Shown here piece after piece: positions 24,823 through 33,700 of a DNA stretch of 49,468 bases. This DNA comes from CAYUBI01 sp964443005 (GTDB lineage: Bacteria > Margulisbacteria > Riflemargulisbacteria > GWF2-35-9 > CAYUBI01), in assembly GCA_964443005.1 (NCBI GenBank), contig CAYUBI010000004.1:1-49468 (forward strand), given 5' to 3'. Numbering within the stretch: the stretch's first letter is position 1; each line of letters opens with the position of its first letter. The notes under the pieces were generated by a model, which did not search any database, was not told where the DNA came from, and saw only the letters and a program-made list of their open reading frames with translations. A program made the position numbers and the translations under genes.

Positions 24823-25430
24823 TTCAATCTCTCCTCTAATTCAATTAACGAACTTTTTTCAAACCAAATATTTTCATAATTTGTCAAATCAACAACATTC
24901 AATCCGGCAACACTTGATTGCTTAAAACCTTGAATATTACGAATAGCCCGATGCAAAAATAAATTCGAATTAGAAACAACTAAAGTCTTAGAGTTTTGAT
25001 CAAGTGCTCCAACAACCTTCATGATTTCTTTTGTTTTACCTTCCAATACTACATTATCCAAAACAAAAATATGTTCAACCTTATTAGATAACGCATGTTT
25101 CAAACCTAATCGTTTAAATTTCCGATTTAATACTATATCAAACGATCTCGGACGTGGCCCAAACGTTACCCCCCCATGACGCCACACGGGAGAACGCGAA
25201 GTTCCTGCTCTTGCACGTCCAGTACCTTTTTGTTTCCAAGGCTTTTTGCCACCACCCCGAATTTCGCCTCTTGTTTTTGTCGAAGCGCTACCCTGTCGTC
25301 CACCAGCCATATAAGAAACATACGCTTCATGCATAATATTTTTATTCGGCTCTAAACCAAAAACATCGCCATTCAACTCAAAACTACTTATGCTCAGCGA
25401 TTTCATATCAATCATTACAGCTTTTACCAT
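24819..25430 (-). CDS. rplD: 50S ribosomal protein L4
   Basis: L4, 203 residues, with a loop lining the peptide tunnel; in E. coli it also represses the S10 operon. RQGSASTKTRGEIRGGGKKP, then KQKGTGRARAGTSRSPVWRH and GGVTFGPRPRSF form the conserved loop. AAAGGA precedes the ATG, which overlaps the last base of rplC. No L4-responsive leader is evident before rpsJ. Confidence 0.97.
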   Translation of the reverse strand: MVKAVMIDMKSLSISSFELNGDVFGLEPNKNIMHEAYVSYMAGGRQGSASTKTRGEIRGGGKKPWKQKGTGRARAGTSRSPVWRHGGVTFGPRPRSFDIVLNRKFKRLGLKHALSNKVEHIFVLDNVVLEGKTKEIMKVVGALDQNSKTLVVSNSNLFLHRAIRNIQGFKQSSVAGLNVVDLTNYENIWFEKSSLIELEERLK

Positions 25431-26071
25431 TACATTTCCTTTAATTTTGTTACCCTAACAAAACCCTTTGGTGCGCCTGGTACCGCACCTTTCACAAACA
25501 ATAAATTCTTTTCAGTGTCAACTCCCACTACTGCTAAACGCATTACTGTACGAAATACATTCCCATGATGTCCTGGCATTTTTTTGCCTTTAAAAACCTT
25601 TCCAGGAGACGTCCCAGAACCAATTGATCCAACTCGTCTATGTTTTTTTGATCCATGCGTCAACGGCCCGATAGTGAAACCATATCGTTTCACAGTGCCG
25701 GTAAAGCCCCGACCCTTTGTTGCGCCTTGTACATTTACTTTATCCCCAATCAAAAACTGAGTAACACTTAGTGATTGTCCAATCTTAATATTTTCATCTT
25801 CATTTAATCGAATTTCTTTAATTCGATAAAAACCGCCATCAATTCCCGACTTTGCTAAATGCGTTTTCATTGCCTTCGTCTCATTTTTAAGGCTTTTAGA
25901 ACCTATCCCAACCTGAACAGCACAATACCCATCTACTTCCATTGATTTTTTTGCCACGACTTTATTAGAGCCTGCATCCAAAACAGTAACGGGTATCAGA
26001 TTCCCTTCGTTATCGAAAATTTGAGTCATCCCAACTTTTACCGCCAATATTCCACAATCAACTGCGTTCAT
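25430..26071 (-). CDS. rplC: 50S ribosomal protein L3
   Basis: L3, 213 residues, an initiator of 50S assembly. VKVGMTQIFDNEGNLIPVTV at the N-terminus, TKGRGFTGTVKRYGF, and the loop HRRVGSIGSGTSPGKVFKGK with KMPGHHGN (containing the Gln/His methylation region) are conserved. GGGAGG lies four bases before the ATG. Second gene of the S10 cluster. Confidence 0.98.
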   Translation of the reverse strand: MNAVDCGILAVKVGMTQIFDNEGNLIPVTVLDAGSNKVVAKKSMEVDGYCAVQVGIGSKSLKNETKAMKTHLAKSGIDGGFYRIKEIRLNEDENIKIGQSLSVTQFLIGDKVNVQGATKGRGFTGTVKRYGFTIGPLTHGSKKHRRVGSIGSGTSPGKVFKGKKMPGHHGNVFRTVMRLAVVGVDTEKNLLFVKGAVPGAPKGFVRVTKLKEM

Positions 26072-26106
26072 GTTGCCTCCCTAACTTTTCCCTACTCACT
26101 GGGGTT

Positions 26107-26445
26107 TCAATTCAATTTAATTTCAATATCAACCCCAGCAGGAAGATCTAGCTGCATTAACGCATCAATCGCTGAGACAGGCGGGTTAACTATTTCAATT
26201 ATACGTTTATGAGTCCGAAGCTCAAACTGCTCACCACCACGTTTATGCACATGCGGTGACTTTACAACAGTCCAGACTTTCTTTTCAGTAGGCAACGGTA
26301 CTGGACCGACAACCTTCGCGCCAGATCGTTGAGCAGTCCCTACGATTTTCTCGCTCGATTGATCAAGAACACGGCAATCAAAAGCTTTTAACTTGATCCT
26401 AATTCTTTGCCCATCTTTTTTATTAACTACTTTTTTTGTATTCAT
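26107..26445 (-). CDS. rpsJ: 30S ribosomal protein S10
   Basis: S10 (NusE), 112 residues, a 30S head protein and antitermination factor partner of NusB. QRIRIKLKAFDCRVLDQSSE, GAKVVGPVPLPTEKKVWTVV, and SPHVHKRGGEQFELRTHKR are diagnostic. It carries about ten extra N-terminal residues. A TTG four codons upstream (26457) could also open the frame; the ATG at 26445 is preferred. Head of the S10 cluster, with a strong promoter at the end of tuf and a leader of about 49 bases. Confidence 0.97.
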   Translation of the reverse strand: MNTKKVVNKKDGQRIRIKLKAFDCRVLDQSSEKIVGTAQRSGAKVVGPVPLPTEKKVWTVVKSPHVHKRGGEQFELRTHKRIIEIVNPPVSAIDALMQLDLPAGVDIEIKLN

Positions 26446-26500
26446 TCTATTTCCCAAACCTTAAAAACAAATAACCTACATCACTAAACGATGCTCGTTT

Positions 26501-26529
26501 ATTATACTATGCAATAATTTCGGTGACAA
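26501..26529 (-). promoter_or_regulatory. Promoter for the S10 cluster inside the 3' end of tuf
   Basis: On the minus strand TTGTCA (complement of 26524-26529), a 17-base spacer and a perfect TATAAT (complement of 26501-26506). The -35 and the spacer lie in the last codons of tuf and its stop. Transcription would start near 26494, within the inverted repeat TAAACGA-TGC-TCGTTTA (26485-26501), which could be an operator or a 5' hairpin. Confidence 0.7.
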
Positions 26530-27694
26530 CACCTGCCCCAACCGTTCGTCCACCTTCCCGAATAGCAAATCTCATACCTGCTTCAATAGCAACTGGCATG
26601 ATCAATTCAATTAACATATTAATATCATCCCCAGGCATAACCATTTCCACACCATCGGGTAAAGTAATAGAACCAGTCACATCTGTCGTTCGCATATAAA
26701 ATTGAGGACGATAACCCTTAAAAAATGGAGTATGTCTTCCGCCTTCTTCCTTTTTTAAAACATAAACCTGTGCATTTATCTTCGTATGTGGCTTAATTGA
26801 GCCTTTTGCGCATAAAACCATACCACGAACTAAATCATCTTTATCAATTCCTCTTAAAAGAACACCTACATTATCTCCAGCCAACCCTTCATCCAAAAGC
26901 TTCCGGAACATCTCAACCCCAGTTACTGTTGTCAGTCTACTATTTTCATTTATTCCTACGACTTCTATTTCGTCGCCAACACGAACTTTACCACGTTCAA
27001 TACGACCAGTACCCACAGTTCCCCTACCTGTGATAGAAAATACATCCTCCACTGGCATCAAGAAAGGTTTTTCAATATCACGCTTAGGCGTAGGAATGTA
27101 ATCGTCTACGGCCTTCATTAATTCCAATATTGCTTTTTCACCCTCAGCTTTTCCTTCTGAAGCAGCAAGAGCAGACCCTTTTACAACAGGAATGTCATCG
27201 CCAGGAAACCCATTATGGCTTAATAAATCTCTAATCTCCATTTCAACAAGTTCTAATAATTCTGGATCATCAACCTGATCGACTTTATTCATAAAAACGA
27301 CAATATATGGAACATTAACTTGTTTAGCCAAAATAATATGTTCACGCGTTTGAGGCATGGGCCCATCTGCTGCAGAAACAACAAGAATTGCTCCATCCAT
27401 TTGTGCAGCACCAGTTATCATATTCTTTACATAATCAGCGTGCCCAGGACAATCAACATGAGCATAATGTCTATTTTCAGTCTCATACTCAACATGAGCA
27501 GTATTAATCGTAATTCCCCGTGCCTTTTCTTCAGGCGCACTATCAATCGCATCATATGCAATAGCTTTTGCTTTTCCCGTTTTTGACAACACCATAGTAA
27601 TAGCCGAAGTTAGTGTAGTTTTTCCGTGATCTACATGTCCTATGGTTCCAACATTAACGTGCGGTTTCGTTCTTTCAAATTTTTCCCTAGCCAT
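26507..27694 (-). CDS. tuf: Elongation factor Tu
   Basis: Delivers aminoacyl-tRNA to the ribosome as a GTPase. 395 residues, full length. G1 GHVDHGKT is at 19-26, G3 DCPGHADYVKN and G4 MNKVDQVDD follow, the effector region is EEKARGITIN, and domain 3 ends with RTVGAGVVTEIIA. RBS TCTCC complement (GGAGAAAG) precedes the ATG, 22 bases after fusA. The 3' end holds the promoter for the S10 cluster. Only one tuf copy is seen in this window. Confidence 0.98.
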   Translation of the reverse strand: MAREKFERTKPHVNVGTIGHVDHGKTTLTSAITMVLSKTGKAKAIAYDAIDSAPEEKARGITINTAHVEYETENRHYAHVDCPGHADYVKNMITGAAQMDGAILVVSAADGPMPQTREHIILAKQVNVPYIVVFMNKVDQVDDPELLELVEMEIRDLLSHNGFPGDDIPVVKGSALAASEGKAEGEKAILELMKAVDDYIPTPKRDIEKPFLMPVEDVFSITGRGTVGTGRIERGKVRVGDEIEVVGINENSRLTTVTGVEMFRKLLDEGLAGDNVGVLLRGIDKDDLVRGMVLCAKGSIKPHTKINAQVYVLKKEEGGRHTPFFKGYRPQFYMRTTDVTGSITLPDGVEMVMPGDDINMLIELIMPVAIEAGMRFAIREGGRTVGAGVVTEIIA

Positions 27695-27716
27695 AATCTT
27701 TCTCCTCTACTAAAAA

Positions 27717-29795
27717 TTAAGCACCTTTACTTTTACTAATAATGCTTTCTGCAAGATGCTTTGGTACCTCGTCATAATAAGCAAACTGCATTGTGTGGTC
27801 TCCCCTCCCTTGAGTCTGACTGCGTAAATCAGTAGCATAACCAAATAATTCAGAAAGAGGAACTTTGGCTCTAACTTTCTGAACACCGCCATCAGGCTCC
27901 ATCCCCTCAATCCGGCCACGACGACTATTAATATCTCCAATCACATCACCCATATTTGCTTCTGGACAAACAACTTCTAAATCAAAAATCGGCTCCAAAA
28001 TTATAGGGTTCGCACGTTGAACGCCTTCTTTTAATGCCATCGAAGCAGCAATTTTAAATGCAATTTCTGATGAATCAACTTCGTGATACGATCCATCAAA
28101 TAATGTAGCCTTAATATCAACTAATGGGTAACCTGCAATAACGCCACTGTCCAATGTTTCCCTCAAACCCTTTTCTACAGCTGGAATATATTCGCGAGGA
28201 ATGACACCGCCTACAACTCCATTAACAAACTCAAAACCTTTACCTTTTTCATTGGGTTCAATTTTTATCCAAACATGGCCATATTGCCCACGGCCACCTG
28301 TCTGACGTATAAATTTACTTTCCTGTTCAACGCTTCCCTTGATTGTTTCACGATAAGCCACCTGAGGCTTACCAACATTAGCCTCAACCTTAAATTCGCG
28401 TAACATTCGATCAACAAGAATTTCCAAATGCAATTCGCCCATCCCTGACATTATCACCTGATTTGTTTCATGATCCACATGTACTTTGAATGTTGGATCT
28501 TCTTCAGATAATTTCTGTAAAGCAACAGACATTTTTTCCTGATCACCTTTTGTTTTAGGTTCAATTGCTACAGAAATTACTGGTTCAGGAAAATCCATTG
28601 ATTCAAGAATAATAGGAGAATCATCGATACACAGGGTATTGCCAGTTGTAGTGTCTTTCAACCCAATACCAGCAGCGATGTCTCCAGCATATACGCAATC
28701 AATTTCAACTCTTTTGTTGGCATGCATTTGTAAAAGCCGCCCAACTCTCTCTCGTTTATCCTTGGTTGAATTCAAAACATACGATCCAGACTTGAGCACT
28801 CCGGAATAAACCCGAAAGTAAGTTAAACGTCCAACATACGGATCAGTCATAATTTTAAAAGCCAATGCTGAAAAATGCTCTTCATCACTCGTTTTTCGGA
28901 TATCTTCGTCTCCAGTCTCCGGATTAATTCCCTTCACGTCTTCTACATCAACAGGTGAGGGAAGATAATCTAAAACAGCATCTAGCAACGCTTGAACGCC
29001 TTTATTCTTGAAAGCAGAACCACAAATAACAGGCACAATTTTTCCATCAACAGTCGCTTTCCGAATTCCCATTTTAATTTCATCAACGGATAAAGCCTCT
29101 CCATCCAAATATTTTGCCATTAACAAATCATCCTGTTCTGCTGCAACCTCAATAATCTTTTCACGCATTTCATTAGCTTTTTCTAACAAACCAACAGGAA
29201 CGTCAATTTTTTCGAACTTGCTTCCTGTTTCATCTTCCCAAACATACCCTTGCATTCCAACTAGATCTACAATTCCAATAAATTTATCTTCTTTACCAAT
29301 CGGCAATTGTAACGGCAAGGCATTTCCTCTAAGTTTAGATATAATTTGATCAACAACTTTGAAAAAGTCTGCACCTACTCTATCCATTTTATTTACAAAA
29401 GCAATACGTTGGACTTTGTACCTAACCGCTTGTCTCCAAACAGTTTCAGACTGAGGCTGCACAGCACCAACAGCACAAAAAACGGCAACCATTCCATCTA
29501 ATACTCGCAAAGAACGCTCAACCTCAACAGTAAAGTCAACGTGTCCTGGCGTATCAATGATATTTACACGATAATCTTTCCAAACACAAGTTGTTGCGGC
29601 AGATGTTATCGTAATGCCTCTTTCTTGCTCTTGAGGCATCCAGTCCATTATAGCTGTACCATCATGAACTTCACCCATCTTATGCGTGACACCAGTATAA
29701 TATAAAATCCGTTCTGTCACAGTTGTTTTTCCTGCATCAATATGCGCAGCAATCCCAATGTTTCTAGTTTTTTCTAAACTATATTCTCTAACCAC
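27717..29795 (-). CDS. fusA: Elongation factor G
   Basis: Translocase GTPase, 692 residues, full length with five domains. G1 AHIDAGKT (17-24), switch I with QEQERGITITSAATT, G3 DTPGHVDFTVEVERS, and G4 FVNKMDRVGADF. The C-terminal domains IV and V include QTGGRGQYGHVWIKIEP and GYATDLRSQTQGRGDHTMQF. GTG start with GGAGC upstream. Between rpsG and tuf, the usual str operon. Confidence 0.98.
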   Translation of the reverse strand: MVREYSLEKTRNIGIAAHIDAGKTTVTERILYYTGVTHKMGEVHDGTAIMDWMPQEQERGITITSAATTCVWKDYRVNIIDTPGHVDFTVEVERSLRVLDGMVAVFCAVGAVQPQSETVWRQAVRYKVQRIAFVNKMDRVGADFFKVVDQIISKLRGNALPLQLPIGKEDKFIGIVDLVGMQGYVWEDETGSKFEKIDVPVGLLEKANEMREKIIEVAAEQDDLLMAKYLDGEALSVDEIKMGIRKATVDGKIVPVICGSAFKNKGVQALLDAVLDYLPSPVDVEDVKGINPETGDEDIRKTSDEEHFSALAFKIMTDPYVGRLTYFRVYSGVLKSGSYVLNSTKDKRERVGRLLQMHANKRVEIDCVYAGDIAAGIGLKDTTTGNTLCIDDSPIILESMDFPEPVISVAIEPKTKGDQEKMSVALQKLSEEDPTFKVHVDHETNQVIMSGMGELHLEILVDRMLREFKVEANVGKPQVAYRETIKGSVEQESKFIRQTGGRGQYGHVWIKIEPNEKGKGFEFVNGVVGGVIPREYIPAVEKGLRETLDSGVIAGYPLVDIKATLFDGSYHEVDSSEIAFKIAASMALKEGVQRANPIILEPIFDLEVVCPEANMGDVIGDINSRRGRIEGMEPDGGVQKVRAKVPLSELFGYATDLRSQTQGRGDHTMQFAYYDEVPKHLAESIISKSKGA

Positions 29796-29809
29796 TTCAA
29801 TGCTCCAGT

Positions 29810-30277
29810 TTATCGAAAATGAGCAAATGCACGATTTGCTTCAGCCATTTTATGAATATCATCTTTTTTCTTAACTGATGCGCCTGTCCCGTTATACGCC
29901 TCAATCATTTCTTTACTTAACTTTTCAATCATACCCTTCCCAGCACGTTTTCGTGCATTATCAATCAACCATCGCATTCCTAAAGAAACACTACGTGCTT
30001 TACGAACCTCAACTGGTACCTGATAATTAGATCCACCAATTCGCCGACTTTTAACTTCCATAACAGGCATCACATTTTTTATAACCTGCTCATAAAGCTT
30101 CAAAGGACTATCTTTTAAAGACTCTCCCATATTTTGCAAAGACTGATAAACAATCTTTTCAGCTACAGACTTTTTCCCACTCAACATTAATTTATTTATA
30201 AATTTACTAACCAATACACTATTATAGATTGCATCAGCCCCAATTTCACGTCCAACCTTTCTTTGTTTTCTTGGCAT
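29810..30277 (-). CDS. rpsG: 30S ribosomal protein S7
   Basis: S7, 155 residues, nucleates the 30S head; in E. coli it represses the str operon. MPRKQRKVGREIGADAIYNS, VAEKIVYQSLQNMGESLKDS-like helices, then SRRIGGSNYQVPVEVRKARS and AFAHFR at the end. The ATG has AGAGGAA upstream. Follows rpsL by 20 bases. Confidence 0.98.
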   Translation of the reverse strand: MPRKQRKVGREIGADAIYNSVLVSKFINKLMLSGKKSVAEKIVYQSLQNMGESLKDSPLKLYEQVIKNVMPVMEVKSRRIGGSNYQVPVEVRKARSVSLGMRWLIDNARKRAGKGMIEKLSKEMIEAYNGTGASVKKKDDIHKMAEANRAFAHFR

Positions 30278-30297
30278 TATATTCCTCTTTTAACCTT

Positions 30298-30684
30298 CTA
30301 TTTCGATTTTTTGGCTTTTTCGCGTTTTGCTCCATATAAAGAGCGCGACTGCGATCGCTTTGCAACACCAGAAGTATCTAAACTTCCCCTAATAATATGA
30401 TATCTTACACCCGGCAAATCCTTTACTCTACCTCCGCGAATCATAACCACAGAGTGCTCCTGGAGATTATGACCTTCTCCTGGAATATAACTTGTAACTT
30501 CTTGGCCATTTGAAAGCCGAACTCTAGCAACTTTGCGAAGAGCAGAATTTGGTTTTTTAGGTGTTGTTGTATAAACGCGAATACAAACTCCGCGTTTTTG
30601 AGGACATCCACTTAACGCAGGAACCTTGTTCTTCTTAACTTTATCTTTTCTACCTTTTCGAACAAGCTGATTAATCGTTGGCAC
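30298..30684 (-). CDS. rpsL: 30S ribosomal protein S12
   Basis: S12, 128 residues, in the decoding centre. MPTINQLVRKGRKDKVKKNK, then GCPQKRGVCIRVYTTTPKKP with the Lys of the streptomycin-sensitive type, and EGHNLQEHSVVMIRGGRVKD with LPGVRYHIIRGSLDTSGV. GTG start with AGGAG upstream. First gene of the str operon, about 33 bases after the predicted transcription start. Confidence 0.98.
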   Translation of the reverse strand: MPTINQLVRKGRKDKVKKNKVPALSGCPQKRGVCIRVYTTTPKKPNSALRKVARVRLSNGQEVTSYIPGEGHNLQEHSVVMIRGGRVKDLPGVRYHIIRGSLDTSGVAKRSQSRSLYGAKREKAKKSK

Positions 30685-30724
30685 TATTCACTCCTAAAGC
30701 CCTATTTTTTAACACCGAAAGGCA

Positions 30725-30754
30725 ATTATATACTACTCGTAATATCTTTGTCAA
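30725..30754 (-). promoter_or_regulatory. Consensus promoter for rpsL, overlapping the rpoC stop
   Basis: On the minus strand a perfect TTGACA (complement of 30749-30754), an 18-base spacer and a perfect TATAAT (complement of 30725-30730). The rpoC stop codon TGA is part of the -35 box. The start would be near 30718, so str and downstream ribosomal genes can be transcribed independently of rpoBC. Confidence 0.8.
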
Positions 30755-33700
30755 AGGAATAACACCTCGTCGTGTTCATCGCTTCCTACTTCTGTCACCA
30801 CTGCAGCTGATAATCCCGAAATCTTAATGTTTTTTCCTGCAAAATATCCAGTTCCCGCAGGCATTAATTTTCCGATGATGACATTTTCCTTAAGACCATA
30901 CATGTCATCAACTTTTCCACTAACTGCTGCTACAGTAAGAACCTTAGATGTTTCTTGAAAAGAAGCAGCTGAAATAAAAGACTCGGTGTTTAAGGCAGCT
31001 TTTGTTATGCCTAACAAAACTCGTTCTCCACCAGCTGGATTTTTTCCTTCCATCATCAATTTCCGGGTTTCCTTCTCAAACTCATTTACATCAATCAACT
31101 CTCCTGGTAAAAATGAGGAATCCCCCATATTTACAATTTTAACACGACGGCTCATTTGTCGTAAAATAACCTCAATATGTTTATCATTGATATGAACGCC
31201 TTGACCTCTATAAACTTTCTGAACTTCTTCAAGCAAATATTCTTGCGCTGCTTGAACACCTAACGTTAGTAAAATATCATGAGGCGAAATAACCCCTTCT
31301 GTCAACATATCCCCTTTTCGAATGTTTTTTCCAGTAAAAACCTTTATTCGAGTACCCAAAGGAACTTTATATTCAACATTCTCACCAGAATCGCTCATAA
31401 TCGCAATAACCTTAAAGCCATCTTTCTCAACTAACTCGACATTCCCATCCACTTCACTCAAAAAGGCTTTATTTTTTGCTCCTCTTGCCTCAAACAGCGC
31501 CTCTACCCGAGGCAAACCGGAAACAATATCTCGCGCTTTACTTCCAGAATCGGAAATAGTCATTTCTTGCCTCATAATCATCTGATTAGCACTAACCTCT
31601 GAATTATCGCCAACAAACAAATTAGTTCCTGCTAACACATGATAACTTTCTGCTGGCTTAATCACAATTATCCCAGTTTTTTTATCTATTTTTGTTACAA
31701 CACCCGTTATATCAGATTTAACATGACTCGTTAAATCCATATCGGATCGAATCAACTGACCACGCTTAACTTTCATTTTATCTTTTTCATCATAACTAAA
31801 AGACTTTTGTTTTGTTTCATCAATGACAATTAAATTACCATCAGTTTTCGCCAAATATGCCAAAATCGTTCCTGTTGAATTTTTACTTTCTACAACATCA
31901 ATGCCATCATACATTACTCGACCTGCACGCTCAGCTACCGAGTATTCAAAATTACTAATATAAGTAAACAACATCAAATCATCTTCCGCAAGTTCTTTTT
32001 CCTTAACAAAAAGCACTGCACCCTGAGGAACTTGATAAACTGACTGTTTTCCATCTGAATGAGTTACAATAATCTTTCCATCACGTCCAGCTACAAATAT
32101 TAACTCGCCATATTCGTTATAAATAAATTGAGGATACATATTCGGCCCATACTGAATTACCCCACCCTTTTTCGAGCGAACTTCAATTTTTGAAGCTTTT
32201 GATAAATCAACTCCTCCAGTATGAAAAGTTCGCATAGTTAATTGAGTTCCAGGTTCACCAATCGACTGAGCAGCAATAATTCCGACAGCTTCACCAATAT
32301 TGATTAGCCGATTACTACTAAGATCTCGCCCATAACATTTTCGGCAAAGCCCATTTTTTGCTTTACATGTAATCACACTTCGAACAAGCACAGAATCAAT
32401 TTCAGCCTTTGAAATGACTTTTGCTGCATGAATCGAAATCTCTTGACCATGACCTACTAACACTGTTTTTTTATCAATATCGTAAACATCTTCCATAGAA
32501 ACCCGACCGATTAAGCGTTCTTCTAAAGAAATAATTTCGTCGAATCCTTCACGAATTGCACTAATGCGCACACCTTCACGCGACCTACAATCTTCCTCTG
32601 TTACAAAAATATCTTGAACAATATCAACAAGCCGTCGCGTTAAATATCCAGAATCCGCTGTTCTCAAAGCAGTATCAACCAAACCTTTTCGTGCGCCATA
32701 AGTCGAAATAAAATACTCGGTAGAACTCAAACCTTCTTTAAAATTTGCTAAAATAGGAATATTCACTGTATTGCCGCGTGCATCTGCCATTAAGCCACGC
32801 ATTGCAGACAATTGCTTCACTTGATCAATGGATCCTCGTGCACCTGAAGTTGCCATCATGTACACATTATTCAATGGATCAAATTCTTTAATCATAGACT
32901 CAGTTACACGTTCGCTAGTAGTTCGCCAAACCTCTAATTGCCTACTCCGAGATTCACGAGCTGATAAAAGCCCATCTTCATGCAACTTGGCTATTTTAGT
33001 TACTTCTTTTTGTGCATCATCTAAATGCTGTTTCTTCTCACTAGGAATAACTAAATCCTCCATTGTAAACGAAATGCCAGCAATCGTAGCATAACGAAAT
33101 CCAACTTCTTTTAATTTATCTGCAATAAATGCAACTAACTGACTACCATAATCTTCAAACCAAGTATAAATTAAATCTGCCAAAACCTTTTTCCCAACAG
33201 ACTCATTAAAGAAAACCTTAGATTCAATTCCTTGCTCAGTCATGACATGCCGAATTGCATCGTTGAAAATCACTTTGCCTGCAGTTGTTTTAATCCGTTG
33301 TTTGTCGATCCGAACAACAATCCATTCATGAATGTCAATTAAGTCTAATTCATAAGCAGCCAGCACATCATTGATATCTTTGAAGTTTTTAGTTCGACCA
33401 TCTTTGGGTTCTTGACCAGAAATTGTCAAATAATAAATTCCCAAAATCATATCTTGACTCGGCGTAATAATTGGACGTCCGTTAGAAGGAGCCAAACAAT
33501 TGTTGTTAGCTAACATCAAAATTCGTGCCTCTGCTTGAGCTTCGATCGTTAACGGAATATGAATCGCCATTTGATCTCCATCAAAATCAGCATTAAAGGC
33601 GGTACAAACCAACGGATGAAGTTGGATTGCTTTGCCTTCGACTAGGACCGGCTCAAAAGCTTGAATACCTAAACGATGCAACGTAGGTGCACGATTCAAA

